60,000 nucleotides of DNA from Membranipora membranacea (GCA_914767715.1 OU612070.1:25844025-25904024); one strand, 5' to 3'; counted from the first letter of the stretch, positions 35,095 through 48,208 are shown. Program-made: numbers and translations. The notes: a model not told the origin generated them from the sequence alone.

Positions 35095-36480
35095 ATTACA
35101 CCAGGTTTGAGAAAGTTATACCTCCACCCAACCTCCATCAGTCTCCAGTGACAAAGTGCTGAAAAGCTTGAGATCGGTCAATATACGTAAAGTACTGGAC
35201 CTGACAACATCCCGAATAAGCTGTTGAAAACTGCAGCGTACAGCCTCTCAGAGCCTCTATGCGATCTGTTTAATAACTGCATTTCTCAGGGAGTCTTCCC
35301 TAATTATGGAAGTTGTCTACCATCATCCCTATTCCAAAGAATGCAGGGGCTAGCGAGCCAAAAGAGTTCTGTCCGATCGCACTCACCCCTACAATATCTA
35401 AGGTATTTGAAAAGCTTTCTGCTACAGTTTCTCAAACCAAGTCTCACCAATAATACTCAGTTTGCATATCAGCAGCACCGCTCCACTGAATATGCACCAG
35501 CATCCCTACTAGACATAGTCACAGAACATCTTGACAATAATGCTAAGAATCATGCGAGATATCATTTATAGACTGCTCAAGTGCATTCAATACTATCAGC
35601 CCTACCACACTTTGCAACCAGCTGCAAGAAACCAGTCTGAATCCCGCAATGCTCAACCTTGTATATGACCTTATGACAAACCGCTCTCAGAAGGTTCTCA
35701 CTGAACAGGGCCTCTCATCTGCACTAACTACCTCTGTCGGAACTCCACAAGGTTGTGTTATCAGTCCCCTTCTTTTTTCAATATATGTACAGCATATGCC
35801 TAAGCCTAGCTCTGGTAACTTTCATCTGATTAAATATGCTGACGACACAGTACTGATTGAGCTTTTGTCGAGAAGTGATGTTTCATGTATGTGTAATGCT
35901 GCCCAAGATTTGGCTGATTGGTGTCATGATAATGATCTATTTTTGAATGTGTCAAAGACAAAGGAGCTTATATTGTGCAATCTTAGAGACAATCCTGTAC
36001 ATGATAGCTCAGTTATCAATGGTAATAATGTAGACCAGGTTGACAGTTTTAAATACTTAGGTACTATTATTGACAAAAAGCTTAAGTTCCAAGAACATTC
36101 CATCGAAGTCATCAAAAAGCCCGCAAGAGACTTTACATCATGAAGAAGCTGTATTCAATGCATATAGCTGTGCCTCTTACAATGCAATGCTATACTACTT
36201 TTATTGAATGTATTTTTTTGTACCACCTTAGCACTCTATATGGCCACTTATCCTCGTCATCTAGGAAATCGCTCAATAGAGTTATAAGCCTCGCAGGCTA
36301 TCTAGGTAGCTGCAAGTTTGACACCATCGAGGCAATATACGAAAGAGTGATGAAAACAAGATGCCTCAGATTCGTAGCTACTGACCACGCTGACCCAGTT
36401 TTTATATGCGATAAACTTCCGTGTGGTCGATACAGAGCAATCAGGGCGAGGGTCAACATACGAACTGACTGTTTCTGATC
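35095..36480 (+). mobile_element. LINE fragment, reverse transcriptase to C-terminus, frameshifted
   Basis: 35150-35570 carries the RT entry region (damaged TGPDNIP motif, then LSEPLCDLFNNCI). 35649-36143 carries GTPQGCVISP (about 35739-35768) and the catalytic KYADD (35832-35846), followed by SKTKELIL and the FKYLGTIID thumb blocks. 36140-36478 carries the C-terminal LPCGRYRAIRARV region. At least two frameshifts and internal stops separate the parts, and the endonuclease is missing. It fits a CR1/Rex1-like clade and is dead. Confidence 0.88.
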
Positions 36481-36840
36481 CCTCTGTGTGCGGAAGTTAA
36501 ATAGTATACTTTTTTTTGCCAACTAGTGATAATTCTTACTGTTTATTTTTTTTTTCAATTTTTAAAACCAACCACACCAAAACATTTTAGTGTTTACACC
36601 ATAACTTTTATTGCTCAGCGAAAACAAAATATTTCTCAAATATGAGACCGTAATAAACGATCGTCATCATGTAATTGATATTTATCAACAACCAACCAGA
36701 GTTTAGGAAGTGCTACATCCCAAAAATAAATTTTAAAAACCAAACATTATAATATATGATTGAGGAAAACTCTATGCTTCTAAATGTAAATAAGACAGTT
36801 ATCAACATGCCAACATTGCCATTGGAAACTACATAACTCT
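36481..36840. other. Spacer between LINE and tandem array
   Basis: AT-rich; could include the LINE 3' untranslated region. No recognisable tail. Confidence 0.4.
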
Positions 36841-37456
36841 AATGCGTCATATCGATGCATGGCAAACATTTGTATTGATGAATTGTAAAATGATCATCTT
36901 TAAATAGTTTGACATGCTCCTAATTAGGACACACCCGATATCTTCATTCAGAGTATGTCATACATCCTAGGGAACTAGAATGCATCCTAGATGGGTTTGG
37001 CCAAAAATGACATCTTCAACTTTGTGTGCACCAAGCTGCCAAAACTGGATCTGACAGTAGTTAGCCATTGGCAGTGACACTTCGATCTTAATATCTCTTA
37101 TTGTTGAATCTTGTGCCAATTACCACTTCATATCCTGGTCCTTCTATAAATGATTTAATAAAGACACCTCAGTAAAGCCTTGCTGTTTATGTTAAACCGC
37201 ATTTATCTCTTTATTCACCAAAAAATTAAGTAATAGCTGAGCTGAGGTACTGTCTCCTTGATGATAGTATTAAGCAGGTGGAGGTGAATGCAGCAGTGCA
37301 AGCTAGTGACAGGGACAAGTTTTGATTTCATCATTCAGCCTTGCCTCTGTAAACTTTTATAAACTTAGTGACAACAATGTGATGATGATGGCGTCAGTAT
37401 CAACTGAAAAGAAACCAGTAACTGAGTAATTAGGGCAATGAACTCCCTCTCCTTAA

Positions 37457-38092
37457 AGTGCCTCGATCGGTATATAAGGGCCAGTCAATGTAAAGCGATC
37501 ACCCAGCCATATCAAATTCAAATGGGGTTAGCAGCATTCAAATTCCTCCTGCTTTTTCGGAATTAAGAGGAGAAGCAGTGAATTATTTCTAATGGGAATC
37601 AGACAAGCTGATGCGGAATTGTGTGATACACATGCCCAATAAATTTTCATTCCAATAATGGCATTGGAAAGTGGTGAAAATATGACTGATGTCATACGAA
37701 ATTGCCCAGTTCCGATGATTTCAAATCATCCGCTTCAAAATATACGAGCTCTTATTGGTCAATTTTGACGTCATGATTTATGGTTTTAGAGGTTGCCTAG
37801 ATACCGTTGTCAAGATTGAAATTTACCGTTGTAATTAAACCCTATAATCCCAAGTGTGATGAGCCAACGCAACAATAGCTATATCATAGCTTCTATTCAA
37901 CTTTATTTATGGGTGTCTGCGAATCACAATTTCTTATATAACACACTTGACCACTTGAGAACGCAACGTGGACTGGCTGTTAGAGGCGGAGACCAAGGCC
38001 ATTCTCCGCCTCTAATTACATTGATCAGCCAATGGTCTTGCCTGTCACTTCACATGATTAATCCCCGTGCACCCCCTTCGATTCCTACCTCT
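37457..38092. mobile_element. TTAA-flanked insertion in the first R unit
   Basis: The R-unit junction CTCCTTAAGGAAG is split here: TTAA at 37453-37456 and TTAA at 38093-38096 flank 636 bp found nowhere else in the window. A TTAA duplication is the hallmark of piggyBac-type transposition. The ends (AGTGCC and GGTAGG... side) are only weakly inverted and no transposase is present, so it would be a non-autonomous element. It includes a perfect 13-bp inverted repeat at 37980-37992 and 38003-38015. Confidence 0.65.
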
Positions 38093-39420
38093 TTAAGGAA
38101 GGACAATATACGTCTTGTTGAGGGCGTGACATAATGTGATGAACTAGACATTTGGCCTATTAAATGCATAATAAAAACATTTAATGCATTTATTAATTTA
38201 TATGGTGAATATCCTGTTTACATGTGATATACAGAACAGTTTTATAAATCTTTACTTGTGACCGCTAGTTGACACAAGGGAGACAATTCATATTCAGCTA
38301 TTGTGATTGGTAATTGAATGCAATAACAAGGTTTTACAACTTAGCCCAATGCTAACGTTTAGATCAGTGTGCAAAAAGGATAAGATGTGAATGATAAAAA
38401 ACCAGAGAGATAGATCCCGAGTTTGTCATTCAGTACGTTTGTTTTGAATGGATACATATGGTTGGTGTGTGATTAGTAAGGGACCTTGTTAGGTCAGAAA
38501 GACTGAGCTGGTGAACAGAAATGGCCTATAAACCATCAGTATGAGCTGGATATGAAAACCATTAGAGGCGTTTAGTTACCCTGTATAGGTAAGTTAAGTG
38601 AGCTAGTTAGTGGTCATGGCCTGTAAACCATTTGTATGTGCGCTCAATATAAATTGTGGAATACCACCAGTCATTGGTTTTCCTGCAACATCCCAGAACA
38701 CCAGTCGGGGTTTTCCGACTATGTGTCAGGGACAATACAGAATGCCTGTGTTCCAAGAGCTATGCCACTTTTTGGACCTCACCTGTTGCAAGTTTTAACT
38801 TAACGGTATGCTATTATATTTGCTACCCATTTTGTGTAGGTGAGTTTAGATATCATTTTTGTGATTAGATACATTTCTGTGATTAAGTGTTACCTAAACA
38901 GCAAGATAAGCCTTTACTTAGGTGGCAATATAACATCATTCAACTGAGGGACTAGAGGACCAGGATATCAAGTGGCGATTGGCACTAGATGGTTATTCAT
39001 CCTAATAATAAAACGGTACATCTAGAGTTCATTGCTGAGTAATTATTTATATGATGTCGATGGGGCCTTTGACGTACTTTGCTTATATTTTGGCCAAACT
39101 GCCACTTCCACTTGTATAGTCGTGGAAATTCCTTATCAATTTTGTGAAACTAGAATGAAAGTTTTCCAGTGATGATAGTCAAATCATGGCCACTTGTTAC
39201 CAGAATTTGACTCTTCCTCTACTGATAATAGATTTATATTTATCAAGCTATTTAATTCTCATCATTTCAAGATTCATCACTATAAATTTTAAAGCATCTA
39301 TCAACATGCCAACATCCCCATTGGAAACTATATAAAACTAATGTGTCATATCAATGCATGGCAAACATTTATATTGATTAATAAAATGATAATCTTTAAA
39401 TAATTTGACATGGGCCTAAT

Positions 39421-40172
39421 GGGGTTGTGTTTTTCGGAGTAACCTCCTATGATTATTTACAGATGGGACCATACTTTTGCAAAGCTTTATATAAGCCATA
39501 AAGGAATGAAATGAGACCTTTTGATGTAAAAACTCCTCGGTTTCTGCTAACTACAATTGATATTTTTATTCGGTAATCCAAAAATCTCACCTAGATGATG
39601 AAATAAAAAAGTATCGGATAATCTTAATTTTTAATACAATTAAGATTGAATAATAATACAAAAGATTATAAAAACCTGATCAATGACAATGGAATTCAAT
39701 GTCAGGAAGGAAGGTGTCATGAAATATACAGCTAAATTTGTTTTGCAAAAATACCATATATATATTAAGTTATCGTATTAAATATGAAATTGTTTTGTAT
39801 TACAATAACATAAAATATATATATGTTATTCTGAATTTTTTTTCTGCAATCAATATTTTCAGGTTGGATTTATACAATATTCAAAATTCAAAGCTGGAAT
39901 ATTATTATTTCTCTTTATTTTAATGATATATTTATCATATTATATAGTATAATAAATATCAAATTAAATTCGAAGTCAATTTTTGTCTCATAAAGTGGGT
40001 CAGCATAATCCGCCTATGAAATTGCCCTCATTTTGTTTCTATCTTAATTTCCCTGGCTGCCAGACCAAAAAGTGTGATCTGCTGCAACGATAGCTTATAT
40101 GAAAAAGTGCCAATTTATGGTCTCATCTGTTCAGCGCCCCCTATAATAAGGGACAACTCCCGACACAACCCC
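39421..40172. mobile_element. DNA transposon (non-autonomous), full copy
   Basis: 752 bp with termini GGGGTTGTGT and ACACAACCCC. The intact target in sister units reads CCTAATTAGG (about 42022-42031); here it reads CCTAAT before and ATTAGG after the element, so two bases (AT) are duplicated, or the inverted repeat includes them. The interior is AT-rich without a transposase. Confidence 0.85.
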
Positions 40173-43100
40173 ATTAGGTACACACAGCACGTGATATCCT
40201 CATTCAGAGTATGTCATACATCCTAGGGAACTAGAATGCATCCCAGATGCGTATGGCCATAAATGACATCTTCAACTGTGTGTGCAGCAAGCTGCCAAAA
40301 CTGGACCTGACACTAGTTAGCCATTGGCAGTGACACTTTGATATTCATAAATGATATCTATTATTATTGAATCTGGTGCCAATTACCACTTCATATTATA
40401 CTGGTCCTTCTATAAATGATTTAATATAGACACCTCAGTAAAGCCTTGCTGTTTGGGTTAAACCGCATTAATCTCGTTATTCACCAAGAAAATAAATAAT
40501 AGCTGAGCTGAGGTACTGCCTCCTTGATGAGAGTATTAAGCAGGTGAAGGTGAATGCAGCAGTGCAAGCTAGCAACAGGGACGAGTTTTGATTTCACCAT
40601 TCAGGTTTGCCTCTGCAAGCTATTATAAACTTAGTGACAACAATGTGATGATGATGCCGTCAGTATCAACTGAAAAGAAACCAGTAACTGAGTAATTAGG
40701 GTATTAGACTCCTTCTCCTTAAGGAAGAACAATATACGTCTTGTTGAGGGCGTGACATAATGTGATGAACTAGACATTTGGCCTGTTAAATGCATAATAA
40801 AAACATTTAATGTATTTATTATTTTATATGGTGAATATCCTGTTTACATGTGATATACAGAACAGTTTTATAAATCTTTACTTGTGACCGCTAGTTGACA
40901 CAAGGGAGACAATTCATATTCAGCTATTGTGGTTGGTAATTGCATGCAATAACAAGGTTTTACAACTTAGCCTAACGCTAACGTTTAGATGTGAATGATA
41001 AAAACCAGAGAGATAGATCCCGAGTTTGTCATTCAGTACGTTTGTTTTGAATGGATACATATGGTTGGTGTGTGATTAGTAAGGGACCTTGTTAGGCCAG
41101 AAAGACTGAGCTGGTGAAATGAAATGGCCTATAAACCATCAGCTTAAGCTCGATATGATTACCATGAGAGGCCAGTTAGTTACCTTGTTCAGGTAAGTTA
41201 AGTGAGCTAGTTAGTGGTCATGGCCTGTAAACCATTTGTAAGTGTGCTCAATATAAGTTGTGGAATACCACCACTCATCGGTTTTCCTGCAACATCCCAG
41301 AACACCAGTCAGGGTTTTCCGACTATGTGTCAGGGACAACCCAGAACACCTGTGTTCCAAGAGCTATGCCACTTTTTGGACCTCACCTTTTGCAAGTTTT
41401 AACTTAACGGTGTGCTATAATGTCTCCTACCCATTTTGTACAGATGAGTTTGGATATCATTTTTGTGATTAGATACATTTCTGTGGTTAAGTGTTACCTA
41501 AACAGCAAGATAAGCCTTTACTTAGGTGGCAATATAACATCATTCAACTGAGGGACTAGAGGACCAGGATATCAAGTGGCGATTGGCAATTTTTATTCAT
41601 CCTAATAATAATACGGTACATCTAGAGTTCAATGTTGAGTATTCATTTATATAATGTCGATGGGGCCTTTGACGTACTTTTTTTATATTATGGCCAAACT
41701 GCGACTTCCACTTGTATAGTTGTGGAAATTCCTTATCAATTTTGTGAAACTAGAATGAAAGTTTTCCAGTGATGATAGTCAAATTATGGCCACTTGTTAC
41801 CAGAGTTTGACACTTCCTCTAATGATAATAGATTTATATTTATCAAGCTATTTAATTCTCATCATTTCAAGATTCATCACTATAAATTTTAAAGCATCTA
41901 TCAACATGCCAACATCTCCATTGGAAACTATATAATTCTAATGTGTCATATCAATGCATGGCAAACATTTATATTGATTAATTGTAAATAATGATAATCT
42001 TTAAATAGTTTGACATGCTCCTAATTAGGGACACACAGCATGCGATATCTTCATTCAGAGTATGTCATACATCCTAGGGAGCTGGAATGCATCCTAGATG
42101 CGTTTGGCCAAAAATGACATCTTCAACTCTGTGTGCAGCAAGCTGCCAAAACTGGATCTGACACTAGTTAGCCATTGGCAGTGACACTTTGATCTTAATA
42201 GCTATTCTTATTGAATCTGGTGCCAATTACCACTTCATATCCTGGTCCTTCTATAAATGATTTAATATAGACACCTCAGTAAAGCCTTGCGATTTGGGTT
42301 AAACCGCAATTATCTCTTTATTCACCAAAAAAATAAGTAATAGCTGAGCTGAGGTACTGTATCTTTGATGATAGTGGTAAGCAGGTGGAGGTGAATGCAG
42401 CAGTACAAGCTAGCAACAGGGACGAGTTTTGATTTCACCATTCAGGTTTGCCTCTGTAAGCTATTATAAACTTAGTGACAACAATGTGATGATGTATGCC
42501 GTCACTATCAAGTGAAAAGAAACCAGTAACTGAGTAATTAGGGTATTAGACTCTCTCTCCTTAAGGAAGGACAATATGCTTGTTGAGGGCGTTACATAAT
42601 GTGATGAACTTGACATTTGGCCTGTTAAATGCATAATAAAAACATTTAATGTATTTATTATTTTATATGGTGAATATCCTGTTTACATGTGATATACAGA
42701 ACAGTTTTATAAATCTTTACTTGTGACCGCTAGTAGACACAAGGGAGACAATTCATATTCAGCTATTGTGATTCGTAATTGAATGCAATAACAAGGTTTT
42801 ACAACTTAACCCAAAGCTAACGTTTAGATCAGTGTGCAAGAAGGTTTAGATGAGAATGATAAAATCCAGAGAGATATATGTCGCGTTTGTCATTCAGTAC
42901 GTTTGTTTTGAATGGATACATATGGTTGGTGTGTGATTAGTAAGGGACCTTGTTAGGTCAGAAAGACTGAGCTGGTGAAAAGAAATGGCCTATAAACCAT
43001 CAGTATGAGCTTGATATGAATCCCATGAGAGGAGAGTTAGTTACCTTGTTTAGGTAAGTTAAGTGAGCTAGTTAGTAGTCATGGCCTGTAAAGCATTTGC

Positions 43101-43865
43101 AAGTGTGTTCAGTCATTGGTTTTCCTGCAACATCACAGAACACCAGTCGGGGTTTTCCGACTATGTGTCACGGACAATCCAGAATGCCTGTGTTCCAAGA
43201 GCTATGCCACTTTTTGGACCTCACCTGTTGCAAGTTTTAACTTAACGGTGTGCTATAATATCTGCTACCCATTTTGTGCAGGTGAGTTTAGATATCATTT
43301 TTGTGATTAGATACATTTCTGTGATTAAGTGTTACCTAAACAGCAAGATAAGCCTTTACTTAGGTGGCAATATAACATCATTCAACTGAGGGACTAGAGG
43401 GCCAGGATATCAAGTGGCGATTGGCACCAGATTTTTATTCATCCTAATAATAAAACGGTACATCTAGAGTTCAATGCTGAGTAATTATTTATATAAAAAT
43501 GTTGATGGGGCCTTTGACGTACTTTGCTTATATTTTGGCCAAACTGCCACTTCCACTTGTATAGTCGTGGAAATTCCTTATCAATTTTGTGAAACTAGAA
43601 TGAAAGTTTTCCAGTGATGATAGTCAAATCATGGCCACTTGTTCTCAGAGTTTGACTCTTCCTCTACTGATAATATATTTATATTTATCAAGCTATTCAA
43701 TTCTCATCATTTCACAATTCATCACTATAAATTTTAAAGCATCTATCAACATGCCAACATCCCCATTGGAAACTATATAACACTAATGTGTCATATCAAT
43801 GCATGGCAAACATTTATATTGATTAATAAAATGATAATCTTTGAATAATTTGACATGGGCCTAAT

Positions 43866-44219
43866 GGGGTTGTGTTTTTCGGAGTTATCTCCCTTGATTA
43901 TTTACAGATGAGACCATTCTTATGCAAAGTTTTATATAAGCCATAAAGGAAGCAGATGAGACCCTTTGCTGTAAAAAGTCTTCGGTTTCTGCTAACTACA
44001 ATTGATATTTTTATTCGGTAATCCAAAAATCTGACCTATATGCTGAATTAAAAAAGTATCGGAAAATCTTAATTTTTAATACAATTAAGATTGAATAATA
44101 ATACAAAAATTATCAAAACCTGATCAATCACAATGAAATTCAGTGTCAGGAAGGAAGGTGTCATGAAATATACAGCTAAATTTGTTTTGCAAAAATACCA
44201 TATATATATTAAGTTATCG
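43866..44219 (+). mobile_element. 3'-truncated copy of the 752-bp element
   Basis: Matches 39421-39777, then stops at AAGTTATCG and jumps to a second copy of the R sequence CCATTAGAAATTATATAA. The right terminal repeat is missing, which points to recombination between units after the element had inserted. Confidence 0.85.
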
Positions 44220-44711
44220 CCATTAGAAATTATATAACTATAATGCGCCATATCAATGGGTTGCAAACATTTATATTGTTTAATTGTAAAATGATAATCT
44301 TTAAATAGTTTGACATGCACCTAATTAAGGACACACAGCATGCGATATCCTCATTCAGAGTATGTCATACATTCTAGGGAACTAGAACGATGCATATGGC
44401 CATAAATGATATCTTCAACTTTGTGTGCAGCAAGCTGCCAAAACTGGATCTGATACTAGTTAGCCATTGGCAGTGACACTTTGATCTTAATAAATGACAT
44501 CTATTATTATTGAATCTGGTGCCAATTACCACTTCATATCCTGGACCTTCTATGAATGATTTAATATAGACACCTCAGTAAACCTTGACCATGTTGATCC
44601 CTAAAAACGAGCAGCAAACTATTTTTATTTATCAATTATAAGCTGCTGCTTTTCCAGCATGGCAATTAGGTCTCCATCGGCATTCTTTTAGTTTAAGTGA
44701 ATTGACATATT

Positions 44712-44857
44712 ATTACTATACTTACAAATTTTACTATACTTACATATTTTACTATACTTACATATTTTACTAAACTTACAAATTTACTATGTTTACATAT
44801 TTTACTCTACTTACATATTTTACTATACATACATATTTTACTATACTTACATACTTA
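44712..44857 (+). repeat. Minisatellite, 18-bp unit
   Basis: About eight copies of TTACTATACTTACATATT with point differences. Confidence 0.9.
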
Positions 44858-46060
44858 TGTAATAACAGAATTATATTGAAATATTTACCTGCCACTAAAC
44901 TAAACTAAACTATTTGTAAGGCATCACAAAACTTGACATCATGTATTATCTCGTTATTTACTCAAAGTCTGGCTGGTCATATAAAGATTACCTAATCAAA
45001 TTAGTAATCAAAGACGAAGATCGAGTTATCAGGAATTTTGGTTTGACTACGTAACACTTGTTTCTAGATCTTCAAAGTTAACTGACAAATGAATGTAGGA
45101 TAATTATAGTTTTCAAGCTTCTGTGTCATGCTTTACAACCAAAAGAGTCATAGAGGTAGCACAATTTCTTGGATGTTATTGTGTGATATTTTCCTTACAA
45201 GGATCTGATTGTCAATGAAAGTCAAAAGACTCAATCATACAATTAATTTAATTCATAAACATTTCTTAGATTTTCAAGAAATTCTTTTATGCATCTACTA
45301 ACATAAATGGTGATATAAATGCTCAGCCAAGACGATGAAAAAGTATCAACAACTTTTTACAGCCATCTTTTGAAAAATTTTGGGAAATAACAAGAAGAGA
45401 ATACAAGTCACTGAGCGAATGATATCCTTGTCCTACTGGGTCCTCTGTTAAGTGATTATACATATTGAATTATGATATCATATTCATCAAAGGGTAATCT
45501 TTCTGATTAAGTAGCACCTTGGCCTGCCTAAGGACAGAGAGAAATCTGGCATCTCATACGACTTAGTCTGCAACATAGAGACCTGAGGTGTCTCATACAA
45601 AATTAGTCTGTGATCTTGCGTATATTTGGTGGATAGGTGAGCACTTGCTATTTTTCATCATGATAACTCACATTTCTTAGATTACAAGTAGATAAATGTA
45701 TGGGCTGTCTCTGTAAGATGGTCTATCTTCAGGAGCCAAAATTGATAATATGAATTGATAATATAAATTTGATTTTCACTGCAGACCACAGACTATCAGG
45801 TTTTGTTTGCTCTCAGGTCTGCTTCCACTTCTCTTCATGTTTCAATTCTGCAGATATCAAAACTTCAGGCAATCAAATTTTCTTTCAGGCTTAGGTGCTC
45901 ACCTTATTTTGCAACATTAATTTGTTGTGATGGTAATAAGTGGATAAATATTTTGAGGACTATGTATTTATTCGCTGTTGAGAATAATGAAGCATAAATC
46001 AAATATTTAATAAAACAGCAAATCAACTGAGCAATAAATAGTCTGTCTCCAAAAACAGAT
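44858..46060. other. Spacer upstream of duplication copy 2, no gene recognised
   Basis: AT-rich. A frame at 45803-45997 has no domain; 45775-45860 resembles 1310-1390. Confidence 0.4.
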
Positions 46061-46154
46061 TTTTCAAAACTATGTTATTATCATGCAAAAACTGAAAGAT
46101 CAATGCTTTACAATGACAAATTTAGTTTGGATGGTTATCATCTACATAATAACT

Positions 46155-46753
46155 CTATTCATAGCAACAGCAGCATGTAGTCTGGCAGTTTCCTCCTGAC
46201 CAACCAACTTTTTGACATTCAGTCTCACAGGCCTTACCTGCACAACTACTCCAATCATTAGCACTTTTCTGTCCCCCTGTACAGCCAGCGCAGGCATCTG
46301 CAGATTCCACTGAAAGAGATTTCGGATGGTGAACACATGATTCTGTTGCGAAACTGTTTACAATCATCAAATGGGTAATTCTTTTATAATGTCATAGCAA
46401 ACATATGGTGAACACTTGATACGGTGTTGAAAATTAACAGGGTATTTTTTGTGATGTGAGGTGAAGGCAAATATCACTTTCAGCTCCAAGAGATTATTTG
46501 TGGTCAATCACAAACTAAATTTTTAAATTGAAAACGCCAAATACAGCACAGGCCTTCTCTTATGAATCAATGCCAATAAATCTTAGATTATCAAAAAACT
46601 TTGAAGCATCTGATGGCTGAATTTCAACTGGACTGATTGAACCAGAAATGGAGTGATAGAAACAAATGAATGTGAGCAAGAATAGTACTTACCAACTGAG
46701 AATATCGCAGCTGCAATCACCATAATGAAGAAAAGCCTTGCAAGGTTTGCCAT
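46155..46753 (-). CDS. Secreted 10-cysteine peptide, gene 2 (two exons)
   Basis: Exon 1 is 46693-46753 and exon 2 is 46155-46309. Donor GTAAGT, acceptor CTCTTTCAG and phase 1 are as in gene 1; the intron is shorter (383 nt against 913 nt). The product has 71 residues, with a signal peptide (residues 1-21, LFFIMVIAAAIF core), ESADA at the probable mature start and all ten cysteines at identical positions, including CxxxC, GGNC and the terminal CCCC. Between WSSC and VGW most non-cysteine residues differ from gene 1 (AGKA/ETE/Q against SAND/GTA/T), which makes this product slightly acidic. The last residue is Glu instead of Lys. The intact frame, splice sites and promoter suggest a working gene; function unknown. 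Confidence 0.85.
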
Positions 46754-47211
46754 AGTTTATCCAGTTGATATCCTAGAAAAGTACCATAAACCATGTTCAG
46801 CTAGTTATAAACAGGAAAAAACCTAGAACTATTCAATACGTAATAAATGTGCTTTTTATTTGTCTTCCCATTAGGCTCAAAGAATATGCAAAGAGTTCAT
46901 TGGTTTCCATAAAAACTGAAATAAAATGAGTTACTGCAATACTCCATTTCAAAATGATTACACATAATAACCAAACCTTGCTGAATAAGGATTTGAAGGA
47001 GATCAGCTACATCTCATTCTATTGCACATGATAACCAAATCTAGATGAATGTCGCTTTCAGGAACAACAGCAGTTTCGGAAATTACATGTCAAAGCTCTC
47101 CTAAGCAAAAGTTCTAACGGCATTTATAATTGGTAATTATATAAATGATCTACTGTGTGTGAGTAGAGGGCTCTGTAGAGTAAGAATGACTTAGTTTTGT
47201 TAGGTTTTCGC

Positions 47212-47218
47212 TTTTATA
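47212..47218 (-). promoter_or_regulatory. TATA box of peptide gene 2
   Basis: TATAAAA on the minus strand, with an upstream ACGTCA half-site (about 47262-47268). The 100 or so bases around it are nearly the same as in front of gene 1. Confidence 0.7.
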
Positions 47219-47945
47219 GGGGACATGAGGATGTCTGCATGTCACAATATGCCACTGTCATTGACGTACATAAAATTATATTTAGTCAAAATATAGTACC
47301 AGGATGTCTCACCAATTTCAGAATGTAAAAATTCATATACATGACAGGACATTGAATGGTGTATTAATTTTAATAAAGAGTCCCTCTGATGAGTCCCTGT
47401 GAACAGTTATCACTCTTAGAATATCATGCAAGCTCTATGTTACATAATTCAAATGGCTCAGCAGGAAATGGACAAAGATATACAAATCAATTGCATGTTG
47501 TTGTATAAAGCTTAGTTTGTCTGTCTGTTCTTTCTGTGGTTGTCGTATCAACATATTGGCTGTATTTATATTCTAGCGCCACGAACTGCCACTTCATATA
47601 TACTAACCTCCAATTCAAGATTATATTTTTGACAAAAACAAACTTAGAGGCATAATTATAGCAGATTTCTACTAGGATCTGAAATGATAAAAAAATGCAT
47701 ACACCAAATATTATCTAGGAATAAAAGTATTTATGAAAATCAAGAGCTGAACAATTTGCATTGTTAGTGACAAAATTATTTCTGGTATCCTTTAGTTTAG
47801 GTGATTTTGGTGACAGAGTTTATCATCAGCTACTTGATGTAGAGGGGATTATTCTCTATCTGTCAAATGATTGTATATGATGGTTGACTGGTAAAGAAGG
47901 CTTCTGTCTATCAAGCTTTTATAGGTGTGCTAAACAGTTGGCTTG

Positions 47946-48208
47946 ATGGCCCAAATATCTAAGGTTGCTCATAATGTGAATCGTTGGTGGTGAGCTTTTC
48001 ATGTCCCCATGTTGGTGATTAGGAGAAAAGGATAGCTCGGAAACTCACTGCTATTTGAGAGCAATTTATTTTTCAACAGTCCTCTACAACATATACCTAA
48101 GATCCCTAAAGAAGTATATTTTAAATAGCTTTCTCTGAATCACCATGTAAAAATGGTGATGTCGATTATAAATCCTTTTCTTTCATCCGTTTGCAACCCA
48201 GCAAAAAA
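47946..48208. other. Copy-2-only segment
   Basis: In copy 1 the flanks GTCGGCTTGA and CAATAATATTATGG are joined (about 17660-17680). It has no coding content and no clear inverted ends. Confidence 0.75.

Larger units (their letters stand above)
36840..44595 (+). repeat. R-family tandem array, about four units
   Basis: Unit junctions are at the TTAAGGAAG motif: partial unit from 36840 to 38096, then 38097-40725, 40726-42565 and 42566-44595. Size differences come mostly from inserted elements (37457-38092, 39421-40172, 43866-44219). Each unit holds a proximal module and a distal module, with a mutually inverted segment between them: CCAGGATATCAAGTGG near 38960 against CCACTTCATATCCTGG near 40385. 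A 60-70 codon frame starting with MVMACKPF recurs at 38610 and 41214 and is damaged at 43080, so I treat it as noncoding. Confidence 0.88.

Noticed and set aside
38610-38868. Recurrent 60-78 codon frames (MVMACKPF... and an overlapping MEYH... frame) in four repeat copies
   Set aside because: They lie in a repeated element, both overlapping frames stay open equally, a small indel (about 22 bp) shifts them at 6200-6436, and the 43080 copy lost part of the start region. There is no selection signal for one frame.
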